From Candidatus Limnocylindrales bacterium (GTDB taxonomy: Bacteria; Moduliflexota; Moduliflexia; Moduliflexales; JAUQPW01), in NCBI GenBank assembly GCA_035559535.1, contig DATMBG010000058.1, forward strand, positions 1-64,000: 64,000 nt of DNA. Direction: 5' to 3'. Of this stretch, positions 34,422 through 43,083 are shown in pieces (position 1 is the first letter of the stretch; the number at the start of each line of letters is the position of its first letter). The translations under genes and the position numbers were made by a program. Under the pieces are notes generated by a model. That model had not been told where the DNA came from. It saw only the letters and a program-made list of their open reading frames with translations, and did not search any database.

Positions 34422-35228
34422 ATGAAAGAATTAGACGCTGCCAAACAAGCTGCACAGGAAGCAGGCCAGATTATCCGTTCCTATTATCAGAAGGTTTATC
34501 AAACCTCTTACAAGGAAGGTTATCGAGATGAAAGTGGGATTAAAATAAATCCGGTCACCGAAGTGGATCTTAAATCCAATGAAAAAATACGAGAGGTTCT
34601 AAAAGGCACTTTCCCTGACTATGGTTGGTTATCGGAGGAAACCAAGGACTCTGAGGAGAGATTTCATAAGAAAAGGGTTTGGATTGTAGATCCCCTGGAT
34701 GGAACCAAGGAGTTTATCGGTGGAATTCCAGAATTTACGGTTTCTATTGGGTTAGTAGAAGAAGGGGTACCGGTGGTGGGGGTGATCTATAATCCCATCA
34801 CAGGGGAGTTATTTTGGGCCTCAAGGGGAAGTGGCTCGTTTTGCGGAGATCAGCGTCTCCAATGCTCTCGTCAGGAGGATCTCCCCAAGATCCGACTCAT
34901 CGTGAGCCGTTCTGAATATCAAAAAGGTAAGACAGAATCGTTCAAGTCCCTGGTTTCTGAAATCATTCCTTTGGGAAGCAGTGCTTATAAATTGGGGGTT
35001 TTAGCCCAAGGCCGGGGGGACCTCTACCTGAGCCATCATCCTTTGAACGAGTGGGATATCTGTGGGGGTCACCTGATTTTACAAGAAGCCGGAGGAATTC
35101 TGTTGGATTTTAATGGGAAGGAAATAAAATACAATCAGAGGAGGGTTGAAACCGGTGGAGGGATCATTGCAGGAAACGAAGCCTTGGTGAGAAAAACACT
35201 TCAGAAGCTGGATCTCTTCTTAACTTGA
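34422..35228 (+). CDS. cysQ: 3'(2'),5'-bisphosphate nucleotidase, inositol-monophosphatase family
   Basis: A 268-residue Mg-dependent phosphatase. The metal-site motifs are LSEETKDS (Glu) and WIVDPLDGTKEFIGG (Asp, Asp, with the Leu-Asp-Gly-Thr-Lys-Glu-Phe signature of the CysQ subgroup). The C-terminal motif is EWDICGGHLILQEAGG. It degrades 3'-phosphoadenosine 5'-phosphate to AMP, a by-product of sulfate activation, which fits the sat gene in the same window. No ribosome binding site is obvious; the hairpin minisatellite abuts the start. Confidence 0.9.
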   Translation: MKELDAAKQAAQEAGQIIRSYYQKVYQTSYKEGYRDESGIKINPVTEVDLKSNEKIREVLKGTFPDYGWLSEETKDSEERFHKKRVWIVDPLDGTKEFIGGIPEFTVSIGLVEEGVPVVGVIYNPITGELFWASRGSGSFCGDQRLQCSRQEDLPKIRLIVSRSEYQKGKTESFKSLVSEIIPLGSSAYKLGVLAQGRGDLYLSHHPLNEWDICGGHLILQEAGGILLDFNGKEIKYNQRRVETGGGIIAGNEALVRKTLQKLDLFLT

Positions 35229-35230
35229 AC

Positions 35231-35259
35231 TTGACACATAACCGGAAATTGGTTAATTT
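35231..35259 (+). promoter_or_regulatory. Promoter of the yicC-remA-gmk-coaBC run
   Basis: A perfect TTGACA (35231-35236), a 17-nt spacer and TAATTT (35254-35259), 28 nt before the yicC start. A GGGGAG ribosome site precedes ATG 35287. Confidence 0.5.
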
Positions 35260-35286
35260 TAACTTACTCATAGGGGAGCGTAACCT

Positions 35287-36168
35287 ATGCTCAAAAGCAT
35301 GACCGGATATGGCTCTGTAAACCTCCAACAGGGTAATCGAACTTACATCTTAGAGGTTAAATCGGTTAACCATCGATATTGCGATGTCAACGTGAAGGTA
35401 CCCTCTCAATATGGATTTTTGGAGAATGAAATCAAAAAGTTTATCAAGGAAAGATTTTCCAGAGGTCGATTCGATGTTTATCTAGATATAGATGAATTGG
35501 AGGGGAATTCCAGGAAGATCTCCTTTGATCATGCTCTGGCTGCCAGGTACCTGAAAGAGCTAAAGGAATTGGGAACCGAACTCGGTATAGAGACTCCTAT
35601 AGACCTCTTCTCGCTGATTAAACTGCCCGAGGTGATTAAAATAGAAAAAGAGCCGGAGGATCAGGAAGAAATTATCCAGTCTGTTCAGAAAACTCTGGAA
35701 CTGGCACTGGCTCAACTTGAGGAGATGCGGAAGAAAGAAGGGGAATTGCTTCGTCAAGAAATTTTAACGATTTTAAATCGTATCCAGGCAGCTACCCTCC
35801 GTATTAGTCAACGCGCTCCCCTGATTCCTGTAGAGTATAAAAAGAACCTCCAGGAACGTGTCAGGAATCTCCTGGAAAACACCCTAGAAGTCGATGAAGC
35901 CAGACTTCTTCAAGAAGTGGTCATCTTCGCGGAGCGAATGGATATAACCGAAGAGCTTGCCAGATTAAATAGCCATCTTACCCAGTTTTATAAACTTACA
36001 GAGTCCGAAGAACCGGTTGGAAAAAGGTTAGATTTTCTCATTCAAGAAATGAACCGGGAGGTAAACACCATAGGCTCTAAAGCTAATGATGCCCTGGTCT
36101 CTCAGGAAGTGGTAGAAATCAAAACTGAAATGGAAAGAATGAGAGAACAGGTCCAGAATATTGAGTGA
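35287..36168 (+). CDS. yicC: YicC family protein (endoribonuclease-type)
   Basis: A 293-residue protein starting MLKSMTGYGSVNLQQGNRTY and ending with LDFLIQEMNREVNTIGSKAN, the two hallmark blocks of the YicC/YloC family. Family members act as an RNA-degrading factor in stress responses in Escherichia coli and Bacillus. It is the first gene of a run with remA, gmk and coaBC, a classical neighbourhood across many bacteria. The spacing to remA is 3 nt. Confidence 0.93.
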   Translation: MLKSMTGYGSVNLQQGNRTYILEVKSVNHRYCDVNVKVPSQYGFLENEIKKFIKERFSRGRFDVYLDIDELEGNSRKISFDHALAARYLKELKELGTELGIETPIDLFSLIKLPEVIKIEKEPEDQEEIIQSVQKTLELALAQLEEMRKKEGELLRQEILTILNRIQAATLRISQRAPLIPVEYKKNLQERVRNLLENTLEVDEARLLQEVVIFAERMDITEELARLNSHLTQFYKLTESEEPVGKRLDFLIQEMNREVNTIGSKANDALVSQEVVEIKTEMERMREQVQNIE

Positions 36169-36171
36169 AGG

Positions 36172-36447
36172 ATGAAAGTGGGTCCAAAACTTATTAATAT
36201 CGGATTTGGAAATGTTGTGGTTGCATCTCGCATTGTTGCAGTCGTGGCGCCGAGTTCGGCGCCTATGAAACGGCTCAAGGAAGAAGCCCGTCAGAATAAA
36301 AAGCTCATTGATGCAACTCAGGGTCGAAAAACCCGTGCGGTTATTATTACCGATAGCGATCACGTAATTCTTTCGGCTGTACAACCAACCACCGTAGCTC
36401 AAAGATTTCTGGCAGAAGAATCAGCCGAAGAATCCCCCGAAGCATAG
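36172..36447 (+). CDS. remA: RemA/DUF370 family DNA-binding protein
   Basis: A 91-residue protein. The block [20 protein letters not shown], then [13 protein letters not shown], and [20 protein letters not shown] are diagnostic of DUF370. In Bacillus, RemA activates biofilm matrix genes and forms rings that bind DNA. The family is also common in Gram-negative lineages, next to gmk. The acidic tail ([10 protein letters not shown]) is short. Its target here is unknown. Confidence 0.92.
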   Translation: MKVGPKLINIGFGNVVVASRIVAVVAPSSAPMKRLKEEARQNKKLIDATQGRKTRAVIITDSDHVILSAVQPTTVAQRFLAEESAEESPEA

Positions 36448-36500
36448 GGGGAAATAGATAAATAGGCTATACCTATGTGGGTCGGTACATATTTACTTAA

Positions 36501-37127
36501 ATGTACATGGATATAGAGTTTAAGAAGAGTCAAAAGGGGCTCCTTTATGTGGTATCGGCCCCCTCAGGAGCCGGAAAAACCTCATTATGTAAAGAAGTCA
36601 TCCGACGTATTCCTAACCTGGAGCATTCCATCTCTTATACGACCCGAAAACCTCGACGGGATGAAGTGGATGGGGTAGATTACCATTTTGTGACCCCCGA
36701 GGTTTTCAAGGACATGATTCGGAAGGGCGAGTTCGCCGAATATGCCCTCGTACATGGACATCTTTACGGAACCGGCTTAAAAATAACCGAAGAAAAATTA
36801 GCTAAGGGAATCAGCCTTGTTTTAGCTATTGATGTTCAAGGGGCTGATCAATTGAGGAGAAGATATCCGGAAGGTGTTTTTATTTTTGTTCTCCCTCCGT
36901 TTTTTTCCCTTTTAAGAAAAAGATTGTTGGAAAGGCATTCTGATTCTGCCGATGAGATCGAACGTCGGTTGGCTAAGGCCTATGAAGAAATAAAACACTA
37001 TAAAAAATATCACTACGTTATTATTAACGATAATCTGGAGAAGGCCGTAGAAGAGTTTTGTGCCATTATCCTGGCCGAGCAGTGTCGTGCCTTTAGAATA
37101 ACGGCCCATCCAAACATTTGTCTATGA
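36501..37127 (+). CDS. gmk: Guanylate kinase
   Basis: A 208-residue kinase (GMP to GDP). The P-loop is VVSAPSGAGKTSLCKEVI, the GMP-binding block is SISYTTRKPRRDEVDGVDYHF, and IDVQGADQLR is the ATP-lid-proximal block. The start ATG 36501 is followed by MDIEFKKSQKGLLYVV; ATG 36507 could also be used. The last codons overlap coaBC by ATGA. An rpoZ gene, often found between gmk and coaBC, is missing. Confidence 0.95.
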   Translation: MYMDIEFKKSQKGLLYVVSAPSGAGKTSLCKEVIRRIPNLEHSISYTTRKPRRDEVDGVDYHFVTPEVFKDMIRKGEFAEYALVHGHLYGTGLKITEEKLAKGISLVLAIDVQGADQLRRRYPEGVFIFVLPPFFSLLRKRLLERHSDSADEIERRLAKAYEEIKHYKKYHYVIINDNLEKAVEEFCAIILAEQCRAFRITAHPNICL

Positions 37128-38404
37128 CCACATTACAAGGTAAAAATATTCTTCTGGGTGTCACCGGGGGTATTGCAGCCTATAAATCGGCTGAAATAGT
37201 CCGGGGGTTTAAAAAAGCAGGAGCTCAGGTTCAGGTGGTCATGACCCGAAATGCCCGGCGTTTCATAACCCCTCTTACCTTAGAGACTCTCTCCCAAAAT
37301 CGGGTTATGACCGAGATGTTTCCGTCTTCCTACGAGGATGAGGAAGAAGCCGGAACCCTTCTCCGATCTACTTCTACGAATCTCCAGGAGATCGATCACA
37401 TTGCCCTCGCCCAGAGGGCCGATGTGGTTCTCATTGCTCCGGCGACAGCCAATATAATCGGTAAACTGGCTCATGGGATCTGCGATGATTTGCTCTCAAC
37501 CCTTGTCATTGCGACCAAAGCTCCAGTGATCCTGGCTCCGGCCATGAATTGCTATATGTATGAACATCCGGTAGTCCAGGGCAACCTGGAAAAGTTAAAA
37601 TCCCTGGGGGTTCAGGTTATAGAACCCGAGGCAGGCTTTCTGGCCTGCCAGATGGAAGGAAAAGGACGACTGCCGGACCCTGATGTTATTGTGACCTTTG
37701 TTGTAAAATTTTTACACAATCGGCAACGTCTCCTGGGTAAAAAGGTGTTGGTTACGGCGGGTCCGACCCGAGAAGCCATCGATCCGGTCCGTTTTATTTC
37801 CAACCGATCTTCTGGACGGATGGGTTATGCCATTGCTAAGGTCGCCCAACAATGGGGTGCCGAAGTATTTTTAGTTAGTGGACCTACGGCCTTAGCCGTT
37901 CCCCCCGGAGTTCATTTAACTCGAGTGGAAACGGCGGCTGAAATGCGGGAAGCAGTGCTGAAATACTTTCCCGAAATGGATGTGGTCATCAAGGCCGCCG
38001 CAGTGGCCGATTATCGGGTTAAGGAGGTTAAAGATCAAAAGATTAAAAAGGAAGCCCCAGGGTTAGTTCTGGAACTCGAAAAAACTCCGGATATTTTAGA
38101 AGAGTTAGGCCGGATCAAGGAAAAACAAGTTCTGGTCGGATTTGCAGCCGAGACCCAAAACCTTCTTTCCTATGCCGAAGAAAAACTCCGAAGAAAAAAC
38201 CTGGATTTCATCGTTGTGAACGACGTGAGTCGTAAAGATACCGGGTTTGAAGTGGAAACCAATGCCATTCAAATCGTTCATCGAAATGGAAAGGTTACAG
38301 ACTATCCCCTTATGCCTAAGGAAAAAGTAGCCGAGGTCATTCTGGAAGAAATCTTGCCTTTTCTGGCCGATAAGGAGACTCAAAGCCGTCATCGCGGGGA
38401 GTGA
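37124..38404 (+). CDS. coaBC: Bifunctional phosphopantothenoylcysteine decarboxylase/phosphopantothenate-cysteine ligase
   Basis: A 426-residue fusion. The N-terminal FMN-dependent CoaC half has GVTGGIAAYKSAEIVRGF, a His in IDHIALAQRADVVLIAPAT, LAPAMNCYMYEHP and the catalytic Cys in FLACQMEGKGRLPDP. The C-terminal CoaB half starts at VLVTAGPTREAIDPVRFISN. It has KAAAVADYRVKEVKDQKIKK and ends with VGFAAETQNLL and NDVSRKDTGFE. It makes 4'-phosphopantetheine for CoA. An extra acidic stretch near residues 66-87 (YEDEEEAGTLLRSTSTN) enlarges the N-terminal half. Confidence 0.96.
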   Translation: MTTLQGKNILLGVTGGIAAYKSAEIVRGFKKAGAQVQVVMTRNARRFITPLTLETLSQNRVMTEMFPSSYEDEEEAGTLLRSTSTNLQEIDHIALAQRADVVLIAPATANIIGKLAHGICDDLLSTLVIATKAPVILAPAMNCYMYEHPVVQGNLEKLKSLGVQVIEPEAGFLACQMEGKGRLPDPDVIVTFVVKFLHNRQRLLGKKVLVTAGPTREAIDPVRFISNRSSGRMGYAIAKVAQQWGAEVFLVSGPTALAVPPGVHLTRVETAAEMREAVLKYFPEMDVVIKAAAVADYRVKEVKDQKIKKEAPGLVLELEKTPDILEELGRIKEKQVLVGFAAETQNLLSYAEEKLRRKNLDFIVVNDVSRKDTGFEVETNAIQIVHRNGKVTDYPLMPKEKVAEVILEEILPFLADKETQSRHRGE

Positions 38405-38434
38405 ACAGAAAGATTCTCCAGATCCAGGTTATTT

Positions 38435-39685
38435 TTAGGGGCGGGGAGACCCTATATCTTCCACTACCCAGGTGGGTCCTTCATAATCCTGGACAATTTC
38501 CCGTCCATAAGCCTGGGTAACTACTTCGAGGCGATTCTGGGTAACGTTAAATCGAAGGGTCCAGGTTATTTCATTGGGTCCCATAAATTTCACCCAACGC
38601 TTTCCCGGTGGAAAATACCAACTGTACCACTGGTAGATTTTATGGGTTTGGGGTAGGCCTGCTTTGGAAGACCCCGATAAAAAATCCCTGGCGTCTATGG
38701 AAGATTTGGCAATTCTATAAGCATCTGCTACTTTCATGGTTCCTTCGGCATCCAAAACCCATGAACTCCCTTCATAAGGTGCCATTGGACCTGAGGGTTT
38801 GGCAGGTGGGTCATAGGTAAGACCTAAAATTCCTCGGAAGGGCGAAGGCTTGGTAATGGTTCTAATGGTCTCCCCAATATAGATACCCTCTAAACTTCCC
38901 CCTGAGCTGGTAAAGGTATGAATCCAATGTCCCCCATAATACCTCGGTAAAGGGGTTACAAATACCTGTGAACTGGCTATACCTGTCGGAACAGCCTGAA
39001 TGGTTAAAATATTATCTGTAAATACAGTAGGTTCTGCAGCATCTGTGGCCCGCACGGTGATGGAACCACTTCTGCCCTCTGCCGGGGTAATCACTCCGGT
39101 ATTACTGTCAATGGTTGCGCCATAGGTATTTCCTATAATAGACCATTTTACTGTCCGATTGGGAGGTAGTGTCTCTGCCGAAGCTGTACTTCGTGCCAAA
39201 ATATCATCCAGAGGCCAGGCTTTGGGTGGATCGAAGGTGACCCGAAGAATTTTTGGTAAGACCTTAACATTCACACCGGCCTGGGACGGGATCCCAGAAT
39301 TATAAGAATATCCAATTGTTATGACCACCTCTCCCGGGGTGTCAGCCTTTAAAGTTAAAGTCAGTTTTAATCTTGGAGTTAGTAAAGGTTCGATTACCGT
39401 CGTTTCTGATTGGATCAGGATCGCCGATCCCCAGTTTAGATTCGTAAAACTTCCAGGGACAGGTCCTCCTTCGGCTTCGATGGTAAACATGTCCCCTACC
39501 GAAACTTTCGTAGGAGAGGTAACGACACGCACAAAGGTTTTCGGGGCTTCATCTGCCGGCAATGGATTTCTCCCGATCTTCCATCCTATGAAAACAGGGG
39601 TTTGTGGAATAGCTTGAGCCGCGATGATTTGATGAGGTATCCCCAGCATAAAGAATCCCATTAAAAAAAACCACTTTATTTTCAT
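38435..39685 (-). CDS. Secreted Big/Ig-like domain protein of unknown function
   Basis: A 416-residue protein with a signal peptide (core WFFLMGFFMLGIPHQIIA). A beta-rich region holds an Ig-like module (about 60-145). Another bacterial-Ig-like module follows (RTVKWSIIGNTYGATIDSNTGVIT type; about 175-230). The C-terminal half has a conserved look with WYFPPGKRWVKFMGPNEITW near the end. Start uncertain: ATG 39685 or upstream starts at 39718/39730. It follows the mxaL-like gene in the same direction after 64 bp, so it may belong to the methanol-oxidation accessory operon, but no known accessory protein looks like this. Confidence 0.6.
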   Translation of the reverse strand: MKIKWFFLMGFFMLGIPHQIIAAQAIPQTPVFIGWKIGRNPLPADEAPKTFVRVVTSPTKVSVGDMFTIEAEGGPVPGSFTNLNWGSAILIQSETTVIEPLLTPRLKLTLTLKADTPGEVVITIGYSYNSGIPSQAGVNVKVLPKILRVTFDPPKAWPLDDILARSTASAETLPPNRTVKWSIIGNTYGATIDSNTGVITPAEGRSGSITVRATDAAEPTVFTDNILTIQAVPTGIASSQVFVTPLPRYYGGHWIHTFTSSGGSLEGIYIGETIRTITKPSPFRGILGLTYDPPAKPSGPMAPYEGSSWVLDAEGTMKVADAYRIAKSSIDARDFLSGSSKAGLPQTHKIYQWYSWYFPPGKRWVKFMGPNEITWTLRFNVTQNRLEVVTQAYGREIVQDYEGPTWVVEDIGSPRP

Positions 39686-39748
39686 TTTTATATGATCTGG
39701 TAATCTTGATATTTGCATGTCTAGTCTCAATTAGATTTTATTTTCCTT

Positions 39749-40783
39749 TCATCCCTCCTCCAGCCTATAAAAAATAAGAAGAAGAATGAAAGCGCCTAAA
39801 AAGAAAAAAGAACGAAGCGGATAAGGATAGGTATATTCTCGTTGGTTTTGACTCCCTTGTTTTTGGATGATATCCTGAAGCGTTGCAAACAATTCCCCGC
39901 GGTTTTCAAGGGTATAATACGTTCCACCTGTTTTCTCTGCGATAAATTGAAGAACATCTGCTTTAAGGGCCGTTGTGACCGGTTGACCCTTTTGATCCGT
40001 GAGATAGCCCAGGGGAGAAAGGGGATCTGGAATGTAGGTGGGATCTTCAGATCCGATTCCAATGGTAAAAACCGGAACGCTACTTCCCCGCCTGGCAAGG
40101 AGATTATACATATCCCGTGTGAGAGGCCTATCTCCATCACTGATTAAAATCAAGGAGGTAATCGGGGGAGCTGAGGAAGCAGGAATGCCTTCTTTATACA
40201 TCCGTAAAAAAGTGTCTATCAGGTTGAATCCCTCCTGCAACGCGGTAGTCAGATCGGTACCCTGTTTATAAAAAAAGTTACGGGGAAGATGTCGAATTTT
40301 GGCGATGATCTCATCGTGATCATCGCTAAAACCACTGGTAATGGGGATTGCATACTCGGAAAAAGGGACCAGGCTGATCTTGACCCCTTTAGGAAGGGAA
40401 GAAATAAATTCCTGAAGACTCTTTTTGGTCTCTGCAAAACGACTGGTGGCATTTTCCTCACCGGGGTGATAGGGAGCCTCCATACTTCTAGAAACATCCA
40501 ATAGAATGACCAAAACCACGTTCTCCCAGATGGGTTCCCGGTCAGAACGTTGAATAACCGGGGAAGCAAAACCAAGTAGACTGAGTGTAAAGCCGACAAG
40601 GAAAAGACTTGTGGTAAGAAAATACTTTTTTTTTGAAAGAAGTACGCTTTGCTTACGTACAAAGGGAAGCCTACCCCATAGGTCCCAGGAGGCTTTTTTC
40701 TGATGCCATAAACGCAAAAAAAGGCCTATCAGGAACGGAATAGTGAGTAATCCCCATAAAATCCAGGGATATTCCCAGGTCAT
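39749..40783 (-). CDS. VWA-domain membrane protein, MxaL-like
   Basis: A 344-residue protein with an N-terminal TM (about 8-24), a second TM near 55-75, a von Willebrand A domain with MIDAS motif LLDVSRSME (about residue 93), a TSLILISDGDR block, and a C-terminal TM just before a Glu-Glu-Gly end. In methylotrophs MxaL with MxaC are VWA proteins needed for assembly of active methanol dehydrogenase. The position here, last after moxR, MxaA-, MxaC- and MxaK-like genes, matches the mxaR-S-A-C-K-L order. Alternative: the BatA/BatB group of MoxR-associated VWA proteins, which is not separable by motif alone. Confidence 0.7.
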   Translation of the reverse strand: MTWEYPWILWGLLTIPFLIGLFLRLWHQKKASWDLWGRLPFVRKQSVLLSKKKYFLTTSLFLVGFTLSLLGFASPVIQRSDREPIWENVVLVILLDVSRSMEAPYHPGEENATSRFAETKKSLQEFISSLPKGVKISLVPFSEYAIPITSGFSDDHDEIIAKIRHLPRNFFYKQGTDLTTALQEGFNLIDTFLRMYKEGIPASSAPPITSLILISDGDRPLTRDMYNLLARRGSSVPVFTIGIGSEDPTYIPDPLSPLGYLTDQKGQPVTTALKADVLQFIAEKTGGTYYTLENRGELFATLQDIIQKQGSQNQREYTYPYPLRSFFFLGAFILLLIFYRLEEG

Positions 40784-40790
40784 AGATCTA

Positions 40791-40880
40791 AAGTGCCTAG
40801 AGTGAACTAGAGGGCCTAAAGTTGTATTTATTTTAGTTCACTTTAGACGCTTTAGGCCCTTTAGCTCACTCTAGGCACTT
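40791..40880. repeat. Long perfect-armed hairpin between accessory genes
   Basis: AAGTGCCTAGAGTGA (40791-40805) pairs exactly with 40866-40880, and GGGCCTAAAG (40812-40821) with 40850-40859. The arms are built of 9-nt words (CTAAAGTGC, CTAGAGTGA, CTAGAGGGC). It fills the gap between the mxaL- and mxaK-like genes and touches the stop codon of the latter. It could be a terminator or processing site or another minisatellite. Confidence 0.75.
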
Positions 40881-41866
40881 CAATGCAACTGTCCCTCACT
40901 GCCTGCATCGGCACTGCCGGGGCCAGCTTTAGAACCCGAGGCATCCGGGGGCCGGCTCCCCCGTTCTGAAATTACATTGGGACTTTTGCTCTTATCCAAA
41001 AGGAATTCTTTCATGGTATTCTCCTCTTCCGGAGAGAGCGATTTGGATTCAAGATTTCCCTTTTTAAGCATTTCTCCAATGGGTTCTATTTCCGGCATTG
41101 TAAGGGCATCTTTGAGAATGCCTTCGATTTGCTTGCGTTCTCTTTCTTCGATTTCAGGGTTCTGCTGGAAGCGGGTCAGGGTTTCTAATAGAAGTACGGC
41201 ATTCAATTCATCGGTTAGAGAAGCACGGACTTGATCGGCATAAAGTGCGTGGAGGGCCCTCTGGAGTGATTTGACGGCATATACCAGCCCCTGCCTTAAA
41301 CTGGAGGAGTTCCGGGGTTGCTTTTCAAGAAAATCTTTTACAAGAAAAGTCGGAACCATGGCCCGGACTCCGTTGACGGTTGCCACAAACTGCCAGTAGG
41401 GATTCCGGGTCTGTTCCTGAATTTGTTTATAGTGATCTTCAGCCGCATTAAAGTGTTCCATGACCTCTTCGATAGAAGGTTTATCAGTACGATCTTTATC
41501 TAAGGGGTTGGTAATCGGAACGTTGGAAGAAACAAGCTGAACCGGTCCGTATAACGCCAGTAAACGTTCACCTTCTCGAAATTCCATCTCAGCCAGTCGA
41601 AGTTGAAGGTAGGAACGGGTTTCGGCCCCCAAGCGATGGAGAACATTCAAAATCGGTCCCTGAGGGATGCCTAAAAGCGTTTGAGAGTATTGGGCATCTG
41701 CCTTCCGATAAGCTTTCAAGGCCTCTACAAATTTTCCTTCAGCGGCAAGTACTTCTGCTTCACCCAGTAGCTGTTGCTGTCTATAATAGATCCAACTCAT
41801 CAGTCCCAGGGTTAATCCCAGGAGAATCATTATACCAAAAAGAATTCTTAAAAGTTTATTTTTCAT
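40880..41866 (-). CDS. Membrane-anchored MxaK-like protein
   Basis: A 328-residue protein with one N-terminal TM (LLRILFGIMILLGLTLGLMSW) and a periplasmic TPR-like repeat (AEVLAAEGKFVEALKAYRKA). The C-terminal tail is Pro-, Ser- and Gly-rich (SERGSRPPDASGSKAGPGSA). Its place between two VWA genes is that of mxaK. MxaK proteins are about 190-200 residues, so this one is longer and the call rests on position plus topology. It is probably a scaffold for the VWA/MoxR machine. Confidence 0.55.
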   Translation of the reverse strand: MKNKLLRILFGIMILLGLTLGLMSWIYYRQQQLLGEAEVLAAEGKFVEALKAYRKADAQYSQTLLGIPQGPILNVLHRLGAETRSYLQLRLAEMEFREGERLLALYGPVQLVSSNVPITNPLDKDRTDKPSIEEVMEHFNAAEDHYKQIQEQTRNPYWQFVATVNGVRAMVPTFLVKDFLEKQPRNSSSLRQGLVYAVKSLQRALHALYADQVRASLTDELNAVLLLETLTRFQQNPEIEERERKQIEGILKDALTMPEIEPIGEMLKKGNLESKSLSPEEENTMKEFLLDKSKSPNVISERGSRPPDASGSKAGPGSADAGSEGQLH

Positions 41867-41874
41867 CGGTTTTT

Positions 41875-41935
41875 TACCTGCTGGCCGTTATCCGTCATCT
41901 TTGCTTTGTATTACGGATACCGGGCAAAAAATAGA
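41875..41935. repeat. Degenerate hairpin minisatellite
   Basis: TTATCCGTCAT and ATTACGGATAC form an imperfect inverted repeat with words like those at 24239-24376 and 30489-30598. It occupies the gap between the MxaK- and MxaC-like genes. Confidence 0.45.
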
Positions 41936-41937
41936 CT

Positions 41938-43080
41938 TTAAGGAAAGTGCTTAAATCTTTTTTGAAATCGTAAACCCAAAGCCAACCCTGGTAAGAGCAA
42001 GCTGGGTAAAAACACCTGGAACAGAGGTTGTTCTTTGATTCGTGTTGCTACCACACTTTGACTCTGCTCCATTCCGTCAATATCCTTTGCGATCTTTTGA
42101 AACATATCTTGTAAGCCGGTCGCCGTACTATCCCAGGTGTAAGCTTTCCAGGAGGGGTTCTTATTCAAATGTGCATCCAATTGATAAGGACGATTTTTAA
42201 GGCTGACAAAGTAGACATGGTGGAATCCTAGTCGTTCATAATAATCAAGAATTTTTAAATAATCAACCCGCTCCGCCGGAGAAGTTGGATCTAGAAGCTG
42301 TCCATCGGTCACAACAATAAGCGCTTTGCCGGAACCTACCTCTTCAAGCCTGGAGACGAGGGGAATTTTAAGCGGATAGATCTCTTCATTATTTTTCTGC
42401 CGCCAATGCCAGAGAAACCTTTGAAGGTCGTTTTGGAGTTCTTGATAGATTTTATCCTGTTCTACAGGGTCGAATTGTTGTATAGCCATGCGGGTCTCCA
42501 CTTCATCTTCAAGAAAGCTGGCCAGGGCTTTAAACAAACCCAGACCGATTTGAGTTCCTTTCTCTTTGGAAGTCGTCTGATCCAGACTATCTAAATTGAA
42601 CTCTTGAATGACCGAGGGTCGGGTAACCTCCATAATCAGCCCTGCGTGGTTCCGGGTAAAAATACCGCCGCTCGCATCGGAGTCAAACCGTACCAGGGCC
42701 ATGCGGTCTTCTTTAGGTCTTTTATAAATAAAATCAACCAGGGCGTCCCTTACGACCATTTCCAATAGCCTGGTTTGGGTCATGCTGGCAGAGGTATCTA
42801 AAAGAATCAGAATACTACGGGCTTCTTTAACTTCATAGGTCTCTTTTTTTCCCAAGAAAGGCTCGCCCATTAAAAATATTAAGATGAAGAGAAAAGCATA
42901 AAGGCAATAAGAGGGAAGGTTTTTAATCCAGCCAGGTCTTGCGACTTCCCGGGCTTGCTGCCTTACCTGAGGTGGCATACTCACAGAAAGATGGGGAGGT
43001 ACCTGTCGTCGGGAGAACCCCTTAAGAAGGATCAGTGGAAGTAAAAGCAAAAAGGCTATGGGATATTGAAAGTGAAGCAT
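41938..43080 (-). CDS. VWA-domain membrane protein, MxaC-like
   Basis: A 380-residue protein. Two N-terminal TMs (about 9-21 and 56-75) are followed by a VWA domain with MIDAS motif LLDTSASMTQT (about residue 95), a VVTDGQLLDP block and a C-terminal TM (FLPSLLLPGLALGLRF). This is the layout of MxaC. It sits 4 nt after the MxaA-like gene, so the genes are coupled. Family membership is firm (VWA plus TM); the MxaC label is inferred from gene order. Confidence 0.75.
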   Translation of the reverse strand: MLHFQYPIAFLLLLPLILLKGFSRRQVPPHLSVSMPPQVRQQAREVARPGWIKNLPSYCLYAFLFILIFLMGEPFLGKKETYEVKEARSILILLDTSASMTQTRLLEMVVRDALVDFIYKRPKEDRMALVRFDSDASGGIFTRNHAGLIMEVTRPSVIQEFNLDSLDQTTSKEKGTQIGLGLFKALASFLEDEVETRMAIQQFDPVEQDKIYQELQNDLQRFLWHWRQKNNEEIYPLKIPLVSRLEEVGSGKALIVVTDGQLLDPTSPAERVDYLKILDYYERLGFHHVYFVSLKNRPYQLDAHLNKNPSWKAYTWDSTATGLQDMFQKIAKDIDGMEQSQSVVATRIKEQPLFQVFLPSLLLPGLALGLRFQKRFKHFP

Positions 43081-43083
43081 TTT